From Streptomyces sp. CBMA291 (GTDB lineage Bacteria; Actinomycetota; Actinomycetes; Streptomycetales; Streptomycetaceae), in the NCBI RefSeq assembly GCF_014596525.1, contig NZ_MSJP01000008.1, positions 1 through 64,000 on the forward strand: a stretch of DNA of 64,000 nucleotides, given 5' to 3'. Within the stretch, counting starts at the first letter, position 1. The number at the start of each line of letters is the position of its first letter. Under the pieces are notes generated by a model. It saw only the letters and a list, made by a program, of their open reading frames with translations. It made no database searches and was not told where the DNA came from. This document shows, piece after piece, positions 46,677-59,447 of this stretch. The position numbers were made by a program, and so were the translations under genes.

Positions 46677-48326
46677 TTACCGGACGAACACGCTCGCCTG
46701 GCTCGCGAGGTCCAGGAAGTACTGCGGCGCGAAGCCGAGCACCAGCGTGACCGCCACGCCCGCCGCGATGGCGATGCCCGTCAGCGGCGAGGGCACGGCG
46801 ACCGTGGGGCCGTCCGCCTTCGGCTCGCTGAAGAACATCAGCACGATCACCCGGATGTAGAAGAACGCGGCGATCGCCGAGGAGATCACACCGACGACGA
46901 CCAGCGCGCCCGCGCCGCCCTCGGCCGCCGCCTTGAAGACGGCGAACTTGCCGGAGAATCCCGAGGTCAGCGGGATGCCCGCGAAGGCGAGCAGGAAGAC
47001 CGCGAAGACCGCCGCGACCAGCGGCGAACGGCGTCCGAGACCGGCCCACTTGGAGAGGTGGGTGGCCTCTCCGCCCGCGTCCCTGACCAGGGTGACGACG
47101 GCGAAGGCGCCGATCGTCACGAAGGAGTAGGCACCCAGGTAGAACAGGACCGAGGAGATGCCGCTCGGGGTGGCCGCGATGACACCCGCGAGCAGGAAGC
47201 CCGCGTGCGCGATCGAGGAGTACGCGAGGAGCCGCTTGATGTCGGTCTGGGTGATGGCGACGACCGCACCGCCCAGCATGGTGACGATGGCGACGCCCCA
47301 CATGACGGGCCGCCAGTCCCAGGTGAGGCCCGGCAGCACCACGTAGAGGAGCCGGAGCAGCGCGCCGAAGGCGGCGACCTTGGTCGCGGCGGCCATGAAG
47401 CCGGTGACCGGGGTCGGGGCGCCCTGGTAGACGTCCGGGGTCCACATGTGGAAGGGGACGGCGCCGACCTTGAAGAGGAGGCCCATGAGGACCAGGGCGA
47501 AGCCGATGAGCAGCAGCGCGTCGTTGCCCATGGTGTCGGCGAGCGCCGGGTCGACCGTGGTGACCGCGCCGTCGACGACCTGGGCGATCGTGGCGTACGA
47601 GACGGAGCCCGCGTAGCCGTAGAGCAGGGCGATCCCGAAGAGCAGGAAGGCCGAGGAGAACGCGCCGAGCAGGAAGTACTTGACGGCCGCCTCCTGCGAC
47701 ATCAGCCGCTTGCGGCGGGCGACGGCGCAGAGCAGGTACAGCGGGAGGGAGAAGACCTCCAGGGCGACGAAGAGCGTCAGGAGGTCGTTGGCCGCCGGGA
47801 AGACCAGCATGCCCGCGATGGCGAAGAGCGCGAGCGGGAACACCTCGGTGGTGGTGAACCCGGCCTTGATCGCGGCCTTCTCCTGTTCGCTGCCGGGGAC
47901 GGCCGCCGCCTCTGCGGCGAAGGAGTCGACCTTGTGGCCGTGGTCGGCCGGGTCGAGCCTGCGCTCCGCGAAGGTGAAGACGGCCACGACGGAAGCGAGG
48001 AGAATGACCCCCTGGAGGAAGAGGGCGGGCCCGTCGACGGCGATGGCGCCCATGGCCGCGATGTGGGCCTTGGTGGAGCCGTAGCCCCCGGCGGCCAGGC
48101 CGACGAGTGCGGCGAACGCGGCGACGAGCGCCACGACGCTGAGGAAGAGCTGGCTGTGGTAGCGGGCCCGGCGGGGCACGAAGGCCTCGACGAGGACGCC
48201 GAGGACCGCCGCGCCGATCACGATGAGCACCGGCGAGAGCTGGACGTACTCGATGTGGGGTGCCGGGATCTTGTCCAGCGGACCGGCGGCTGTCGTCCAC
48301 AGGCTGTGGACAGCGGGGGTGCTCAC
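46677..48326 (-). CDS. nuoN: NADH-quinone oxidoreductase subunit N
   Basis: A 549-residue antiporter-like subunit and last gene of the complete complex I operon. Pump residues appear in LFVALEVFSLPLYLLCAV and LLFKVGAVPFHMWTPDVYQGAPTPV. A polar insert near residues 125-150 (DPADHGHKVDSFAAEAAAVP) is typical of actinobacterial NuoN. The GTG overlaps the nuoM stop (GTGA). It lacks the repeated N-terminal leader found in nuoN2. Confidence 0.95.
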   Translation of the reverse strand: MSTPAVHSLWTTAAGPLDKIPAPHIEYVQLSPVLIVIGAAVLGVLVEAFVPRRARYHSQLFLSVVALVAAFAALVGLAAGGYGSTKAHIAAMGAIAVDGPALFLQGVILLASVVAVFTFAERRLDPADHGHKVDSFAAEAAAVPGSEQEKAAIKAGFTTTEVFPLALFAIAGMLVFPAANDLLTLFVALEVFSLPLYLLCAVARRKRLMSQEAAVKYFLLGAFSSAFLLFGIALLYGYAGSVSYATIAQVVDGAVTTVDPALADTMGNDALLLIGFALVLMGLLFKVGAVPFHMWTPDVYQGAPTPVTGFMAAATKVAAFGALLRLLYVVLPGLTWDWRPVMWGVAIVTMLGGAVVAITQTDIKRLLAYSSIAHAGFLLAGVIAATPSGISSVLFYLGAYSFVTIGAFAVVTLVRDAGGEATHLSKWAGLGRRSPLVAAVFAVFLLAFAGIPLTSGFSGKFAVFKAAAEGGAGALVVVGVISSAIAAFFYIRVIVLMFFSEPKADGPTVAVPSPLTGIAIAAGVAVTLVLGFAPQYFLDLASQASVFVR

Positions 48327-49903
48327 TTGGCCGCCTCCACGTTCGGGATGGTGGGCTGGGGGTCCTGCTGCCGGACGTCCGACAGGGTGTGCCGGACCGC
48401 CGGGTCGACGACGTCCGTCAGCGGCTTCGGGAAGACCCCGAGGAAGATCAGGACGGCGATCAGCGGGACGACCACCGCCAGTTCACGCGGGCGCAGGTCG
48501 GGAAGCTCGCGCACCTCCTCCTTCACCGGGCCCGTCATCGTCCGCTGGTAGAGGACGAGGGTGTAGAGCGCGGCGAGGACGATGCCGGTGGTGGCGATGA
48601 TCCCGGCCACCGGATAGCGGGCGAAGGTGCCGACCAGGACCAGGAACTCGCTGACGAACGGGGCGAGTCCGGGCAGCGACAGGGTGGCGAGACCGCCGAT
48701 GAGGAAGGTCCCGGCGAGCACCGGGGCGACCTTCTGCACCCCGCCGTAGTCGGCGATGAGCCGCGAGCCGCGCCGGGAGATCAGGAATCCGGCGACGAGC
48801 ATCAGGGCGGCGGTCGAGACGCCGTGGTTGACCATGTAGAGCGTGGCGCCCGACTGGCCCTGGCTGGTCATCGCGAAGATGCCCAGGATGATGAAGCCGA
48901 AGTGCGAGATCGACGCGTACGCCACCAGGCGCTTGATGTCCCGCTGGCCGACGGCGAGCAGCGCCCCGTAGACGATGCTGATCAGGGCGAGGACGACGAT
49001 CGCGGGGGTGGCCCACTTCGACGCCTCGGGGAAGAGTCCGAGGCAGAAGCGGAGCATCGCGAAGGTGCCGACCTTGTCGACGACGGCGGTGATGAGGACG
49101 GCGACCGGGGCGGTGGCCTCCCCCATCGCGTTCGGCAGCCAGGTGTGCAGCGGCCACAGCGGCGCCTTCACCGCGAAGGCGAAGAAGAAGCCGAGGAAGA
49201 GCCACCGCTCGGTGCCGGTCGCCATGGTCAGCGAGCCGTCGGCGCGCGCCGCCGCGATCTCGGTGAGCGAGAAGTTCCCCGCGACCACGTAGAGCCCGAT
49301 GACGGCGGCGAGCATGATCAGCCCGCCGGCCAGGTTGTAGAGGAGGAACTTGACGGCCGCGTAGGAGCGTTGGGCCGCCGCGTTCTCGTCGGAGCCGCTG
49401 TGGGCGCGGTCGCCGAAGCCGCCGATGAGGAAGTACATCGGGATGAGCATGGCTTCGAAGAGGATGTAGAAGAGGAAGACGTCGGTGGCCTCGAAGGAGA
49501 GGATCACCATCGCCTCGACCATGAGGATCAGGGCGAAGAAGCCCTGGGTGGGCCGCCACCGCGGGGAGGAGGTCTCCAGGGGTTCTGCGTCGTTCCATCC
49601 GGCGAGGATGACGAAGGGGACGAGCAGCGCGGTGAGCGCGAGGAGCGCCACCCCGATGCCGTCCACGCCCAGTTCGTAGCGGACGCCGAAGTCCTTGATC
49701 CAGGCGTGTGACTCGGTGAGCTGGTACCGCTCGCCGCCGGGCTCGAAGCGGGCGAAGGCGACGGCGGCGAGTGCCAGGGTGGCGAGCGAGACGAGCAGGG
49801 CCAGCCATTTGGCGGCGGTGCGGCGGGCGGCGGGGACGGCGGCGGTGAGGATGGCACCGACCGCCGGGACCGCAGCCGTCACCGTAAGGAGCGGGAAGGA
49901 CAT
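48323..49903 (-). CDS. nuoM: NADH-quinone oxidoreductase subunit M
   Basis: A 526-residue proton-pumping membrane subunit. ILFEAMLIPMYFLIGGFG holds the TM5 glutamate and AVKAPLWPLHTWLPNAMGEATAP the TM7 lysine. Fourteen hydrophobic segments and the VGQRDIKRLVAYASISHFGF region are standard. The ATG at 49903 lies 5 bp after the nuoL stop and behind GGAGCGGGAAGGA. It ends in a GTGA overlap with nuoN. Confidence 0.95.
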   Translation of the reverse strand: MSFPLLTVTAAVPAVGAILTAAVPAARRTAAKWLALLVSLATLALAAVAFARFEPGGERYQLTESHAWIKDFGVRYELGVDGIGVALLALTALLVPFVILAGWNDAEPLETSSPRWRPTQGFFALILMVEAMVILSFEATDVFLFYILFEAMLIPMYFLIGGFGDRAHSGSDENAAAQRSYAAVKFLLYNLAGGLIMLAAVIGLYVVAGNFSLTEIAAARADGSLTMATGTERWLFLGFFFAFAVKAPLWPLHTWLPNAMGEATAPVAVLITAVVDKVGTFAMLRFCLGLFPEASKWATPAIVVLALISIVYGALLAVGQRDIKRLVAYASISHFGFIILGIFAMTSQGQSGATLYMVNHGVSTAALMLVAGFLISRRGSRLIADYGGVQKVAPVLAGTFLIGGLATLSLPGLAPFVSEFLVLVGTFARYPVAGIIATTGIVLAALYTLVLYQRTMTGPVKEEVRELPDLRPRELAVVVPLIAVLIFLGVFPKPLTDVVDPAVRHTLSDVRQQDPQPTIPNVEAAK

Positions 49904-49908
49904 GGGGA

Positions 49909-51804
49909 TCACACCGCCCTCATCAGCAGGGTCGCGGCGATGAGCACCGCCGTACCTCCGAACATGGAGACGGCGTACGAGCGGACGTAGCCGTTCTGGA
50001 GCTTGCGCAGGCGGCCGGAGAGGCCGCCGACGGAGGCGGCGGTGCCGTTGACCACGCCGTCGACGAGGGAGTGGTCGACGTAGACGAGCGAGCGGGTCAG
50101 ATGCGTGCCGCCGCGGACGAAGACGACGTGGTTGAGGTCGTCCTGGAGCAGATCGCGGCGGGCCGCCCGGGTGAGCAGCGAGCCGCGCGGGGCGGTGACG
50201 GGGACGGGGCTCCGGCCGTACTGGAGGTAGGCGAGACCGACGCCGATCACCATGACGGCGACGGTGGCGGTGGTGATCGCCCCGGCGCCGATCGGCGGGT
50301 GTCCGTGCTCGAAGGCGGTGACGGGCTCCAGCCACTTCACGAACCGGTCGCCGACGCCGAAGACGCCGCCCGCGAAGACCGAGCCGAAGGCGAGGAGGAT
50401 CATCGGGACCGTCATGGACTTCGGCGACTCGTGCGGGTGGGGCTCGTGGCCGTGCTCGTCGGGCTGCCAGCGCTTCTCGCCGAAGAAGGTCATCAGCATC
50501 ACGCGGGTCATGTAGTACGCGGTGATGGCGGCGCCGAGGAGGGTGACCGCGCCGAGGATCCAGCCCTCGGTGCCGCCCTTGGCGAAGGCCGCCTCGATGA
50601 TCTTGTCCTTGGAGAAGAAGCCGGAGAGGCCGGGGAAGCCGATGATGGCGAGGTAGCCGAGGCCGAAGGTGACGAAGGTGACCGGCATGTACTTTCGCAG
50701 GCCGCCGTACTTGCGCATGTCGACCTCGTCGTTCATGCCGTGCATGACGGAACCGGCGCCGAGGAAGAGCCCGGCCTTGAAGAAGCCGTGCGTCACCAGG
50801 TGCATGATGGCGAAGACGTAGCCGATCGGGCCGAGTCCGGCCGCCAGGATCATGTAGCCGATCTGCGACATCGTCGAGCCGGCCAGCGCCTTCTTGATGT
50901 CGTCCTTGGCGCAACCGACGATCGCACCGAAGAGGAGCGTGACCGCGCCGACCACGGTGACGACGACCTGGGCGTCCGGGGCGCCGTCGAAGACGGCGGC
51001 GGAGCGGACGATCAGATAGACGCCGGCGGTCACCATGGTGGCCGCGTGGATGAGGGCCGAGACCGGGGTCGGGCCCTCCATCGCGTCCCCGAGCCAGGAC
51101 TGCAACGGCACCTGGGCCGACTTGCCGCAGGCGGCGAGGAGCAGCATCAGACCGATCGCGGTGAGCTTGCCCTCGCCCGCCTGACCGGCCGCGGGGAGCA
51201 CCGAGCCGAAGGCGAAGGTGCCGAAGGTGGTGAACATCAGCATGATCGCGATGGAGAGGCCGATGTCGCCGACCCGGTTGACCAGGAAGGCCTTCTTGGC
51301 GGCGGTGGCCGCGCTGGGCTTGTGCTGCCAGAAGCCGATCAGGAGGTACGAGGCGAGGCCGACGCCCTCCCAGCCGAAGTACAGGAGGAGGTAGTTGTCG
51401 GCGAGGACGAGCAGGAGCATCGCCGCGACGAACAGGTTGAGGTAGCCGAAGAAGCGGCGGCGGCGCTCGTCGTGCTCCATGTAGCCGATGGAGTAGACGT
51501 GGATGAGGGTGCCGACCCCGCTGATCAGCAGGACGAAGGTCATCGACAGCTGGTCGAGCTGGAAGGCCATGTCCGCCTGGAAGCCCTCGACGGGGATCCA
51601 GGAGAAGAGCCGCTGGTGCAGGAGCCGGTCCTCGGCGCCCTTGCCGAGCATGTCGGCGAAGAGGACGAGGCCGAGGCCGAAGGAGACGGCCGCGAGCAGG
51701 GTGCCGATCCAGTGGCCGGACCGGTCGAGCCGCCGCCCGCCGCAGAGCAGGACGACCGCTCCGAGCAGGGGCGCCCCGACGAGCAGCGCAATCAGATTGT
51801 CCAC
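49909..51804 (-). CDS. nuoL: NADH-quinone oxidoreductase subunit L
   Basis: A 631-residue distal pump subunit. [19 protein letters not shown] and [23 protein letters not shown] carry the conserved Glu and Lys; [15 protein letters not shown] follows. The C-terminal lateral helix ends [19 protein letters not shown]. The GTG start at 51804 follows nuoK by 12 bp. Confidence 0.95.
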   Translation of the reverse strand: MDNLIALLVGAPLLGAVVLLCGGRRLDRSGHWIGTLLAAVSFGLGLVLFADMLGKGAEDRLLHQRLFSWIPVEGFQADMAFQLDQLSMTFVLLISGVGTLIHVYSIGYMEHDERRRRFFGYLNLFVAAMLLLVLADNYLLLYFGWEGVGLASYLLIGFWQHKPSAATAAKKAFLVNRVGDIGLSIAIMLMFTTFGTFAFGSVLPAAGQAGEGKLTAIGLMLLLAACGKSAQVPLQSWLGDAMEGPTPVSALIHAATMVTAGVYLIVRSAAVFDGAPDAQVVVTVVGAVTLLFGAIVGCAKDDIKKALAGSTMSQIGYMILAAGLGPIGYVFAIMHLVTHGFFKAGLFLGAGSVMHGMNDEVDMRKYGGLRKYMPVTFVTFGLGYLAIIGFPGLSGFFSKDKIIEAAFAKGGTEGWILGAVTLLGAAITAYYMTRVMLMTFFGEKRWQPDEHGHEPHPHESPKSMTVPMILLAFGSVFAGGVFGVGDRFVKWLEPVTAFEHGHPPIGAGAITTATVAVMVIGVGLAYLQYGRSPVPVTAPRGSLLTRAARRDLLQDDLNHVVFVRGGTHLTRSLVYVDHSLVDGVVNGTAASVGGLSGRLRKLQNGYVRSYAVSMFGGTAVLIAATLLMRAV

Positions 51805-51816
51805 AGTTCCGGCCCC

Positions 51817-52116
51817 TTACAGCTTCATCAGGCTGGCGTCGTCGACCGAGGCCGAGTGGCGGGCACGGAAGACGGACACGATGATCGCGAGCCCGACGAC
51901 GACCTCCGCGGCGGCGACGACCATCGTGAAGAAGGCGATGACCTGGCCGTCGAGGTTTCCGTGCATGCGGGAGAAGGTGACGAACGCGAGGTTGCAGGCG
52001 TTGAGCATCAGCTCGACGCACATGAAGACCACGATCGCGTTGCGCCGGATCAGCACCCCGGTCGCACCGATGGTGAACAGCAGGGCGGCGAGATAGAGGT
52101 AGTTGACGGGGTTCAC
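51817..52116 (-). CDS. nuoK: NADH-quinone oxidoreductase subunit K
   Basis: A 99-residue, three-helix subunit of standard length. [15 protein letters not shown] holds the membrane glutamate and [13 protein letters not shown] the second one. The GTG overlaps the nuoJ stop. Compared with nuoK2, it has no polar extension. Confidence 0.95.
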   Translation of the reverse strand: MNPVNYLYLAALLFTIGATGVLIRRNAIVVFMCVELMLNACNLAFVTFSRMHGNLDGQVIAFFTMVVAAAEVVVGLAIIVSVFRARHSASVDDASLMKL

Positions 52117-52940
52117 CGGGTGGCCTCCTCTTCGTCCCGGTCGCGGCCGAGCCGCTCCTGCGAGCGCTGCTCCAGGGCCTTGAGGTCGGCCAGCGCCTCG
52201 GGGGACACGTCCCGGATCTGGCCCCGCTTGCGCAGGGTGCCCATGACGGTCAGCTCGGCGGGGGTGCCGTCGGGCAGCAGTCCCGCGATGTCCACGGCGT
52301 TGTGCCGGGCGTAGACGCCGGGGGCGGGCAGCGGCGGTACGTGGACGCCCTCGCGGACGCGCTGCTCGGCCAGTTCCCGCTGGGTGCGGGCCCGTTCGGT
52401 GCGCTCGCGGTGGGTGAGCACCATCGCGCCGACGGTGGCGGTGATGAGGAGGGCGCCGGTGATCTCGAAGGCGAAGACGTACTTGGTGAAGATGAGGGCG
52501 GCGAGGCCCTCCACGTTCCCGCCGCGGGCGCTGTTGGCCGCGCCGAGGCCGGTGAACTCGGTCAGCGAGGCGTTCCCGATGCCGGCGGCGAGCAGGATGC
52601 CGAAGCCGAGGGCGCAGGCGACGGCCAGCCAGCGCTGGCCCTTGATGGTCTCCTTGAGGGAGTCCGCCGCCGTGACGCCGACGAGCATGACGACGAAGAG
52701 GAAGAGCATCATGATCGCGCCGGTGTAGACGACGATCTGGACGATGCCGAGGAAGTACGCCCCGTTGGCCAGGTAGAAGACCGCCAGGATGATCATGGTT
52801 CCGGCGAGGCAGAGCGCCGAGTGGACGGCCCGCCGCATCAGGATCGTGCAGAGGGCGCCGATGACGGCGACGGTGCCGAGGACCCAGAACTGGAACGCCT
52901 CGCCGGTGGAGGTCGCGTACGCCGCGAGGTTCGCGCTCAC
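52113..52940 (-). CDS. nuoJ: NADH-quinone oxidoreductase subunit J
   Basis: 275 residues. Five membrane helices include [23 protein letters not shown] (the TM3 pi-bulge helix). The last 80 residues are a charged cytoplasmic extension ([17 protein letters not shown] onward) common in actinobacteria. The GTG overlaps the nuoI stop by GTGA. Confidence 0.95.
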   Translation of the reverse strand: MSANLAAYATSTGEAFQFWVLGTVAVIGALCTILMRRAVHSALCLAGTMIILAVFYLANGAYFLGIVQIVVYTGAIMMLFLFVVMLVGVTAADSLKETIKGQRWLAVACALGFGILLAAGIGNASLTEFTGLGAANSARGGNVEGLAALIFTKYVFAFEITGALLITATVGAMVLTHRERTERARTQRELAEQRVREGVHVPPLPAPGVYARHNAVDIAGLLPDGTPAELTVMGTLRKRGQIRDVSPEALADLKALEQRSQERLGRDRDEEEATR

Positions 52941-53533
52941 GCGTCCACCTCTTCCTGCTCGCCCGTCCCGCTCGTCTCGCCTGTCTCGCCCTTGGAGACG
53001 GCGACCTGGCGGACGGTGCCGGGCGCGGCTCCGTCGACCAGACCCCGGTAGTAGTCCTGCTCGGTCATGCCGGGGAAGATCGCGTGCGGGGTGTCGACCA
53101 TCGTCTCTTCGAGTCCCGCGAGGAGCTGTTCCTTGGTGTAGATCAGGTTGGCCCGGGAGGAGTCGGCCAGCTCGAACTCGTTGGTCATCGTGAGCGCCCG
53201 GGTGGGGCAGGCCTCGATGCACAGTCCGCAGAGGATGCAGCGGGCGTAGTTGATCTGGTAGACGCGGCCGTACCGCTCACCGGGCGAGTACCGCTCCTCC
53301 TCGGTGTTGTCCGCGCCCTCCACGTAGATGGCGTCGGCGGGACAGGCCCAGGCGCACAGCTCGCAGCCGACGCACTTCTCAAGGCCGTCGGGGTGACGGT
53401 TGAGCTGGTGGCGGCCGTGGAAGCGGGGCGCCGTCGTCTTCGGCTGCTCCGGGTACTGCTCGGTCAGCCGCTTCTTGAACATGGCCTTGAAGGTCACGCC
53501 GAACCCGGCCACCGGATTCTGGAAGTCAGACAC
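52937..53533 (-). CDS. nuoI: NADH-quinone oxidoreductase subunit I
   Basis: A 198-residue ferredoxin-like subunit with [12 protein letters not shown] and [12 protein letters not shown], the two [4Fe-4S] sites linking the NADH arm to NuoB. The GTG at 53533 ([12 protein letters not shown]) is chosen because AAAGGAG lies eight bases upstream; a longer frame overlaps nuoH. Confidence 0.95.
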   Translation of the reverse strand: MSDFQNPVAGFGVTFKAMFKKRLTEQYPEQPKTTAPRFHGRHQLNRHPDGLEKCVGCELCAWACPADAIYVEGADNTEEERYSPGERYGRVYQINYARCILCGLCIEACPTRALTMTNEFELADSSRANLIYTKEQLLAGLEETMVDTPHAIFPGMTEQDYYRGLVDGAAPGTVRQVAVSKGETGETSGTGEQEEVDA

Positions 53534-54887
53534 CGTCCGTCTCCTTTCCATCACTCGCAGTAGCGGTATCGGGGGCGCCACTGACAACGAGGTCCCGTTC
53601 GTGCCGCGGCCCGCGCCGGGGTACGGGCGGCAGGGACTGCCCGGGTTTGGGGGGTACGGGGAAGCCCCCGGCCATCGGGTCGAAGGCGGGTGCGGTCCCG
53701 GTCGCGTCGGTGGACTCGGCCTTCCGGTCGCGGAAGGCGTCGGCGACGAAGGAGAGCAGCAGCAGGGCGAGGACGGCTCCGGCGACGTACAGGACGATGC
53801 TGCCGAAGGCGATGTTCTCGTTGCGCAGCGCCCGGACGGTGGCGACCAGCATCAGCCAGACGACGGAGACCGGGATGAGGACCTTCCAGCCGAGCTTCAT
53901 CAGCTGGTCGTAGCGGACGCGGGGCAGGGTGCCGCGGAGCCAGATGAAGAAGAAGAGGAGGAGCTGCACCTTGACGACGAACCAGAGCATCGGCCACCAC
54001 CCGTGGTTCGCGCCCTCCCAGAAGGCCGAGATCGGGTACGGGGCCCGCCAGCCGCCCAGGAAGAGGGTGGCGGAGACGGCCGAGACCGTCACCATGTTCA
54101 CGTATTCGGCGAGCATGAACATCGCGAACTTGATGGAGGAGTACTCGGTGTTGAAGCCGCCGACCAGGTCGCCCTCGGACTCCGGCATGTCGAAGGGGGC
54201 GCGGTTGGTCTCGCCGACCATGGTGACGATGTAGATGATGAAGGAGACCGGCAGCAGGATCACGAACCAGCGGTCCGCCTGCGCCTCGACGATCTTCGAG
54301 GTCGACATCGACCCGGAGTAGAGGAAGACGGAGGCGAAGGCGGCGCCCATGGCGATCTCGTAGGAGATCATCTGCGCGCAGGAGCGGAGTCCGCCGAGCA
54401 GCGGGTACGTGGAGCCGGAGGACCAGCCCGCGAGGACGATGCCGTAGATGCCGACGGAGGCGACCGCGAGGACGTACAGCATCGCGATCGGCAGGTCGGT
54501 GAGCTGCATCGCGGTGCGGTGGCCGAAGATCGAGACCTCGTTGCCCGCCGGGCCGAAGGGGATCACGGCGATGGCCATGAAGGCGGGGATGGCGGCGACG
54601 ATCGGGGCGAGGACGTAGACGACCTTGTCGGCCTTGCGGACGATCACGTCCTCCTTGAGCATCAGCTTGATGCCGTCCGCGAGGGACTGAAGGAGGCCCC
54701 AGGGGCCGTGCCGGTTGGGGCCGACGCGCAGCTGCATCCAGGCGACGACCTTGCGCTCCCACACGATGGAGAAGAGCACGGTGACCATGAGGAAGGCGAA
54801 GCAGAAGACGGCCTTGACCAGGACCAGCCACCAGGGGTCGGTGCCGAACATGGACAGGTCTTCGGCGGCCAGCACGTTCGGGGTCAT
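53526..54887 (-). CDS. nuoH: NADH-quinone oxidoreductase subunit H
   Basis: A 453-residue quinone-chamber membrane subunit. [21 protein letters not shown] and [20 protein letters not shown] are the canonical motifs, intact here and altered in nuoH2. The C-terminal 70 residues are a polar Pro-rich tail ([17 protein letters not shown]). The ATG overlaps the nuoG stop by ATGA, and its end overlaps the nuoI start by 8 bp. Confidence 0.95.
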   Translation of the reverse strand: MTPNVLAAEDLSMFGTDPWWLVLVKAVFCFAFLMVTVLFSIVWERKVVAWMQLRVGPNRHGPWGLLQSLADGIKLMLKEDVIVRKADKVVYVLAPIVAAIPAFMAIAVIPFGPAGNEVSIFGHRTAMQLTDLPIAMLYVLAVASVGIYGIVLAGWSSGSTYPLLGGLRSCAQMISYEIAMGAAFASVFLYSGSMSTSKIVEAQADRWFVILLPVSFIIYIVTMVGETNRAPFDMPESEGDLVGGFNTEYSSIKFAMFMLAEYVNMVTVSAVSATLFLGGWRAPYPISAFWEGANHGWWPMLWFVVKVQLLLFFFIWLRGTLPRVRYDQLMKLGWKVLIPVSVVWLMLVATVRALRNENIAFGSIVLYVAGAVLALLLLSFVADAFRDRKAESTDATGTAPAFDPMAGGFPVPPKPGQSLPPVPRRGPRHERDLVVSGAPDTATASDGKETDGV

Positions 54888-57357
54888 GCCTGCACCTCCT
54901 GGGGGGTCGCCGAACCGATGCGGACCAGGTCGCCGGGGTGGGCTCCGGTGTCGGAGAGGACGCCCCGTCCGGCCGAGTTGAGCGGCAGCCAGACGACCCG
55001 GTCGGGCATCTCGGTGACCTGGAGCGGGAAGGCGACGGAGCCGGCGGGGCCGGTGACCCGGAGGGTGTCGCCGTTCTTGACGCCGGTGTCGGCGGCGGTG
55101 GCGGCGGAGAGCCGGGCGACGGCCGCGTGCCGGGTTCCGGCGAGGGCGGTGTCGCCTTCCTGGAGGCGGCCGAGGTCGAGCAGGAGGCGGTGTCCGGCGA
55201 GGACGGCCTCTCCCTCTCCGGCCCGGGGCCCGCTCTGGCCGGGCTCGGAGGGCTCGGAGGCCCGGTCCTCGGTCCAGCCGCCGAGCCGGTCGAGTTCCCG
55301 GCGTACGGACTTGAGGTCGGGCAGTCCGAGGTGGCTGTCGAGGGCGTCGGCGAGCATGTGGAGGACGCGCGCGTCGGTGGGGGCGAGCGGCCGGGTCATC
55401 TGCTCGGGCTTGAGCGCGGCTTCGAACATGCGGGCCCTGCCCTCCCAGTCGAGGAAGGTGCCGGGCTTCTCGGCGACGGCGGCGACCGGGAGGACGACGT
55501 CGGCGCGTTCGGTGACCTCGCTCGGGCGCAGTTCGAGGGAGACGACGAAGGCCGCTTCGAGGGCGGTACGGGCGCGGGCCGGGTCCGGCAGGTCGGCGAC
55601 CTCGACGGCGCCGACGAGCAGGGCGGCGAGTTCGCCGGTGACGGCGGCGTCGACGATCTGGCCGGTGTCGCGTCCGTAGCCCTGGGGGAGTTCGCGGACG
55701 CCCCAGACGGCGGCGACCTCCTCGCGGGCGCGGGGGTGGGTGGCGGGGCGTCCGCCGGGGAGGAGGGCGGGGAGCGCTCCCGCCTCGACGGCGCCGCGTT
55801 CTCCGGCGCGGCGCGGGATCCAGACGAGCCGGGCGCCGGTGGCGGCGGCGGTGCGCAGGGCGGCGGTGAGGGCGCCGGGGATTCCGGCGAGCCGTTCGCC
55901 GACGGCGATGACGGCGCCTTCCTCGCGGAGGGCGTCGGCGGCGGCGGGTCCCGCGCCTTCGAGGCCGACCCGGGAGCTGAGGGCGTCGAGCCATTCGGTC
56001 TCGGTGCCGGGGGCGGCGGGGAGCAGGGTGCCGCCGGTCTTCGTCAGGCCCCGGGTGGCGTGGGAGGCGACGGCGTAGGTGCGCTGGCCGTGCTTGCGCC
56101 AGGCCTTGCGGAGCCGCAGGAAGACGCCGGGGGCCTCCTCCTCGGCTTCGAGGCCGACGAGGAGGACGGCGGGGGCGGCTTCGAGGGAGGCGTAGGTGAC
56201 TCCGGTGCCGTCGAGGTCCTTGCCGCGTCCGGCGACGGTGGAGGCGAGGAAGTCGGCCTCTTCGCCGGAGTGGACGCGGGCGCGGAAGTCGATGTCGTGG
56301 GTGCCGAGGGCGACCCGGGCGAACTTGGCGTACGCGTAGGAGTCCTCGACGGTCAGCCTGCCGCCGGTGAGGACGCCGGTGCGGCCCCTGACGAGTCCCC
56401 GGGCGGCGGCTTCGAGGGCCTCGGGCCAGGAGGCGGGCTCCAGTTCACCGGTGTCGGCGTTCCGTACGAGGGGGGTGGTGAGGCGGTCGCGCTGCTGGGC
56501 GTAGCGGAAGCCGAAGCGGCCCTTGTCGCAGATCCACTCCTCGTTGACCTCGGGGTCCTCGGCGGCGAGCCGTCGCATGACCTTGCCGCGCCGGTGGTCG
56601 GTGCGGGTGGCGCAGCCTCCGGCGCAGTGTTCGCAGACGGAGGGGGTGGAGACGAGGTCGAAGGGGCGGGAGCGGAAGCGGTAGGCGGCGGAGGTGAGGG
56701 CGCCGACGGGGCAGATCTGGATGGTGTTGCCGGAGAAGTACGACTCGAAGGGGTCGCCTTCGCCGGTGCCGACCTGCTGGAGTGCGCCGCGCTCGACGAG
56801 TTCGATCATCGGGTCGCCCGCGACCTGGTTGGAGAAGCGGGTGCAGCGGGCGCACAGGACGCAGCGCTCGCGGTCGAGGAGGACCTGGGTGGAGATGGCG
56901 AGGGGCTTCTCGTAGGTGCGCTTGACGCCGTCGAAGCGGGATTCGGCCTGTCCGTGGGACATGGCCTGGTTCTGGAGGGGGCATTCGCCGCCCTTGTCGC
57001 AGACGGGGCAGTCGAGCGGGTGGTTGACGAGGAGCAGCTCCATCACGCCGTGCTGGGCCTTCTCGGCCACGGCGCTGGTGAGCTGGGTCTTGACGACCAT
57101 GCCGTCGGTGCAGGTGATGGTGCAGGAGGCCATGGGCTTGCGCTGGCCCTCGACTTCGACGATGCACTGGCGGCAGGCGCCCGCGGGGTCGAGGAGGGGG
57201 TGGTCGCAGAAGCGCGGGATCTCGATGCCGAGCTGTTCGGCGGCGCGGATGACCAGGGTCCCCTTGGGGACGGAGACGTCGATGCCGTCGATGGTCAGCG
57301 TGACGAGGTCGTCCGGCGGTACGGCCGGGGAGCCGCTGACGGACTGGGGCGCGACGG

Positions 57358-57361
<4 letters not shown>
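54884..57361 (-). CDS. nuoG: NADH-quinone oxidoreductase subunit G
   Basis: An 825-residue iron-sulfur subunit. The N-terminal ferredoxin domain binds [2Fe-2S] through [16 protein letters not shown] and a later Cys; [13 protein letters not shown] and RCVLCARC hold [4Fe-4S] clusters, and CEHCAGGC marks the molybdopterin-like domain. The C-terminal half is the degenerate oxidoreductase domain. It overlaps nuoF by ATGA and nuoH by ATGA. Confidence 0.95.
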
Positions 57362-58706
<1,345 letters not shown>

Positions 58707-58710
<4 letters not shown>

Positions 58711-59447
58711 TCCCCCTCCTGTCCGGAGGTCTCCGCGCGCGGGTGGACGATTCGGTGGCGGCTCTGCTCGCCCTTGGCGAGGCGGAGTCCGACGAGTGAG
58801 GCGGGACCGGCGCCGCCGGTGGCCTCGACGGCGCCGGGGCGCTCGTCGGGGAAGCCCGCGAGGATGCGGGCGGTCTCCTTGAAGGTGCAGAGCGGGGCGC
58901 CCCGGGTGGGTTCGACGGTGCGTCCGGCTCGCAGGTCGTCGACCATCCTGCGGGCGGACTCGGGGGTCTGGTTGTCGAAGAACTCCCAGTTGACCATCAC
59001 CACGGGGGCGAAGTCGCAGGCCGCGTTGCACTCGATGTGTTCGAGGGTGATCTTGCCGTCCTCGGTGGTGCCCTCGTTGCCGACGCCGAGGTGTTCCTTG
59101 AGGTCCTCGAAGATGGCGTCGCCGCCCATGACGGCGCAGAGCGTGTTGGTGCAGACGCCGACCTGGTAGTCGCCGGAGGGGCGGCGGCGGTACATGGTGT
59201 AGAAGGTGGCGACGGCGGTGACCTCGGCGGTGGTCAGGCCGAGGGTCTCGGCGCAGAACGCCATGCCGGTGCGGGTGACGTGCCCTTCCTCCGACTGCAC
59301 GAGGTGGAGCATCGGCAGCAGGGCGGAGCGGGAGTCGGGGTAGCGGTCGATGATGGCCCGCGCGTCCTCGGTGAGGCGGGCGTGCGTCTCGGCGGGGTAG
59401 GCGGGGGCGGGGAGCTGGGGCATGCCCAGGCTGATCTGGTCGGTCAT
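58707..59447 (-). CDS. nuoE: NADH-quinone oxidoreductase subunit E
   Basis: A 246-residue subunit with a thioredoxin-like [2Fe-2S] domain: [12 protein letters not shown] and [10 protein letters not shown] supply the four cysteines. The last 60 residues ([16 protein letters not shown] onward) are an actinobacterial extension. The ATG overlaps the nuoD stop by ATGA. Confidence 0.95.
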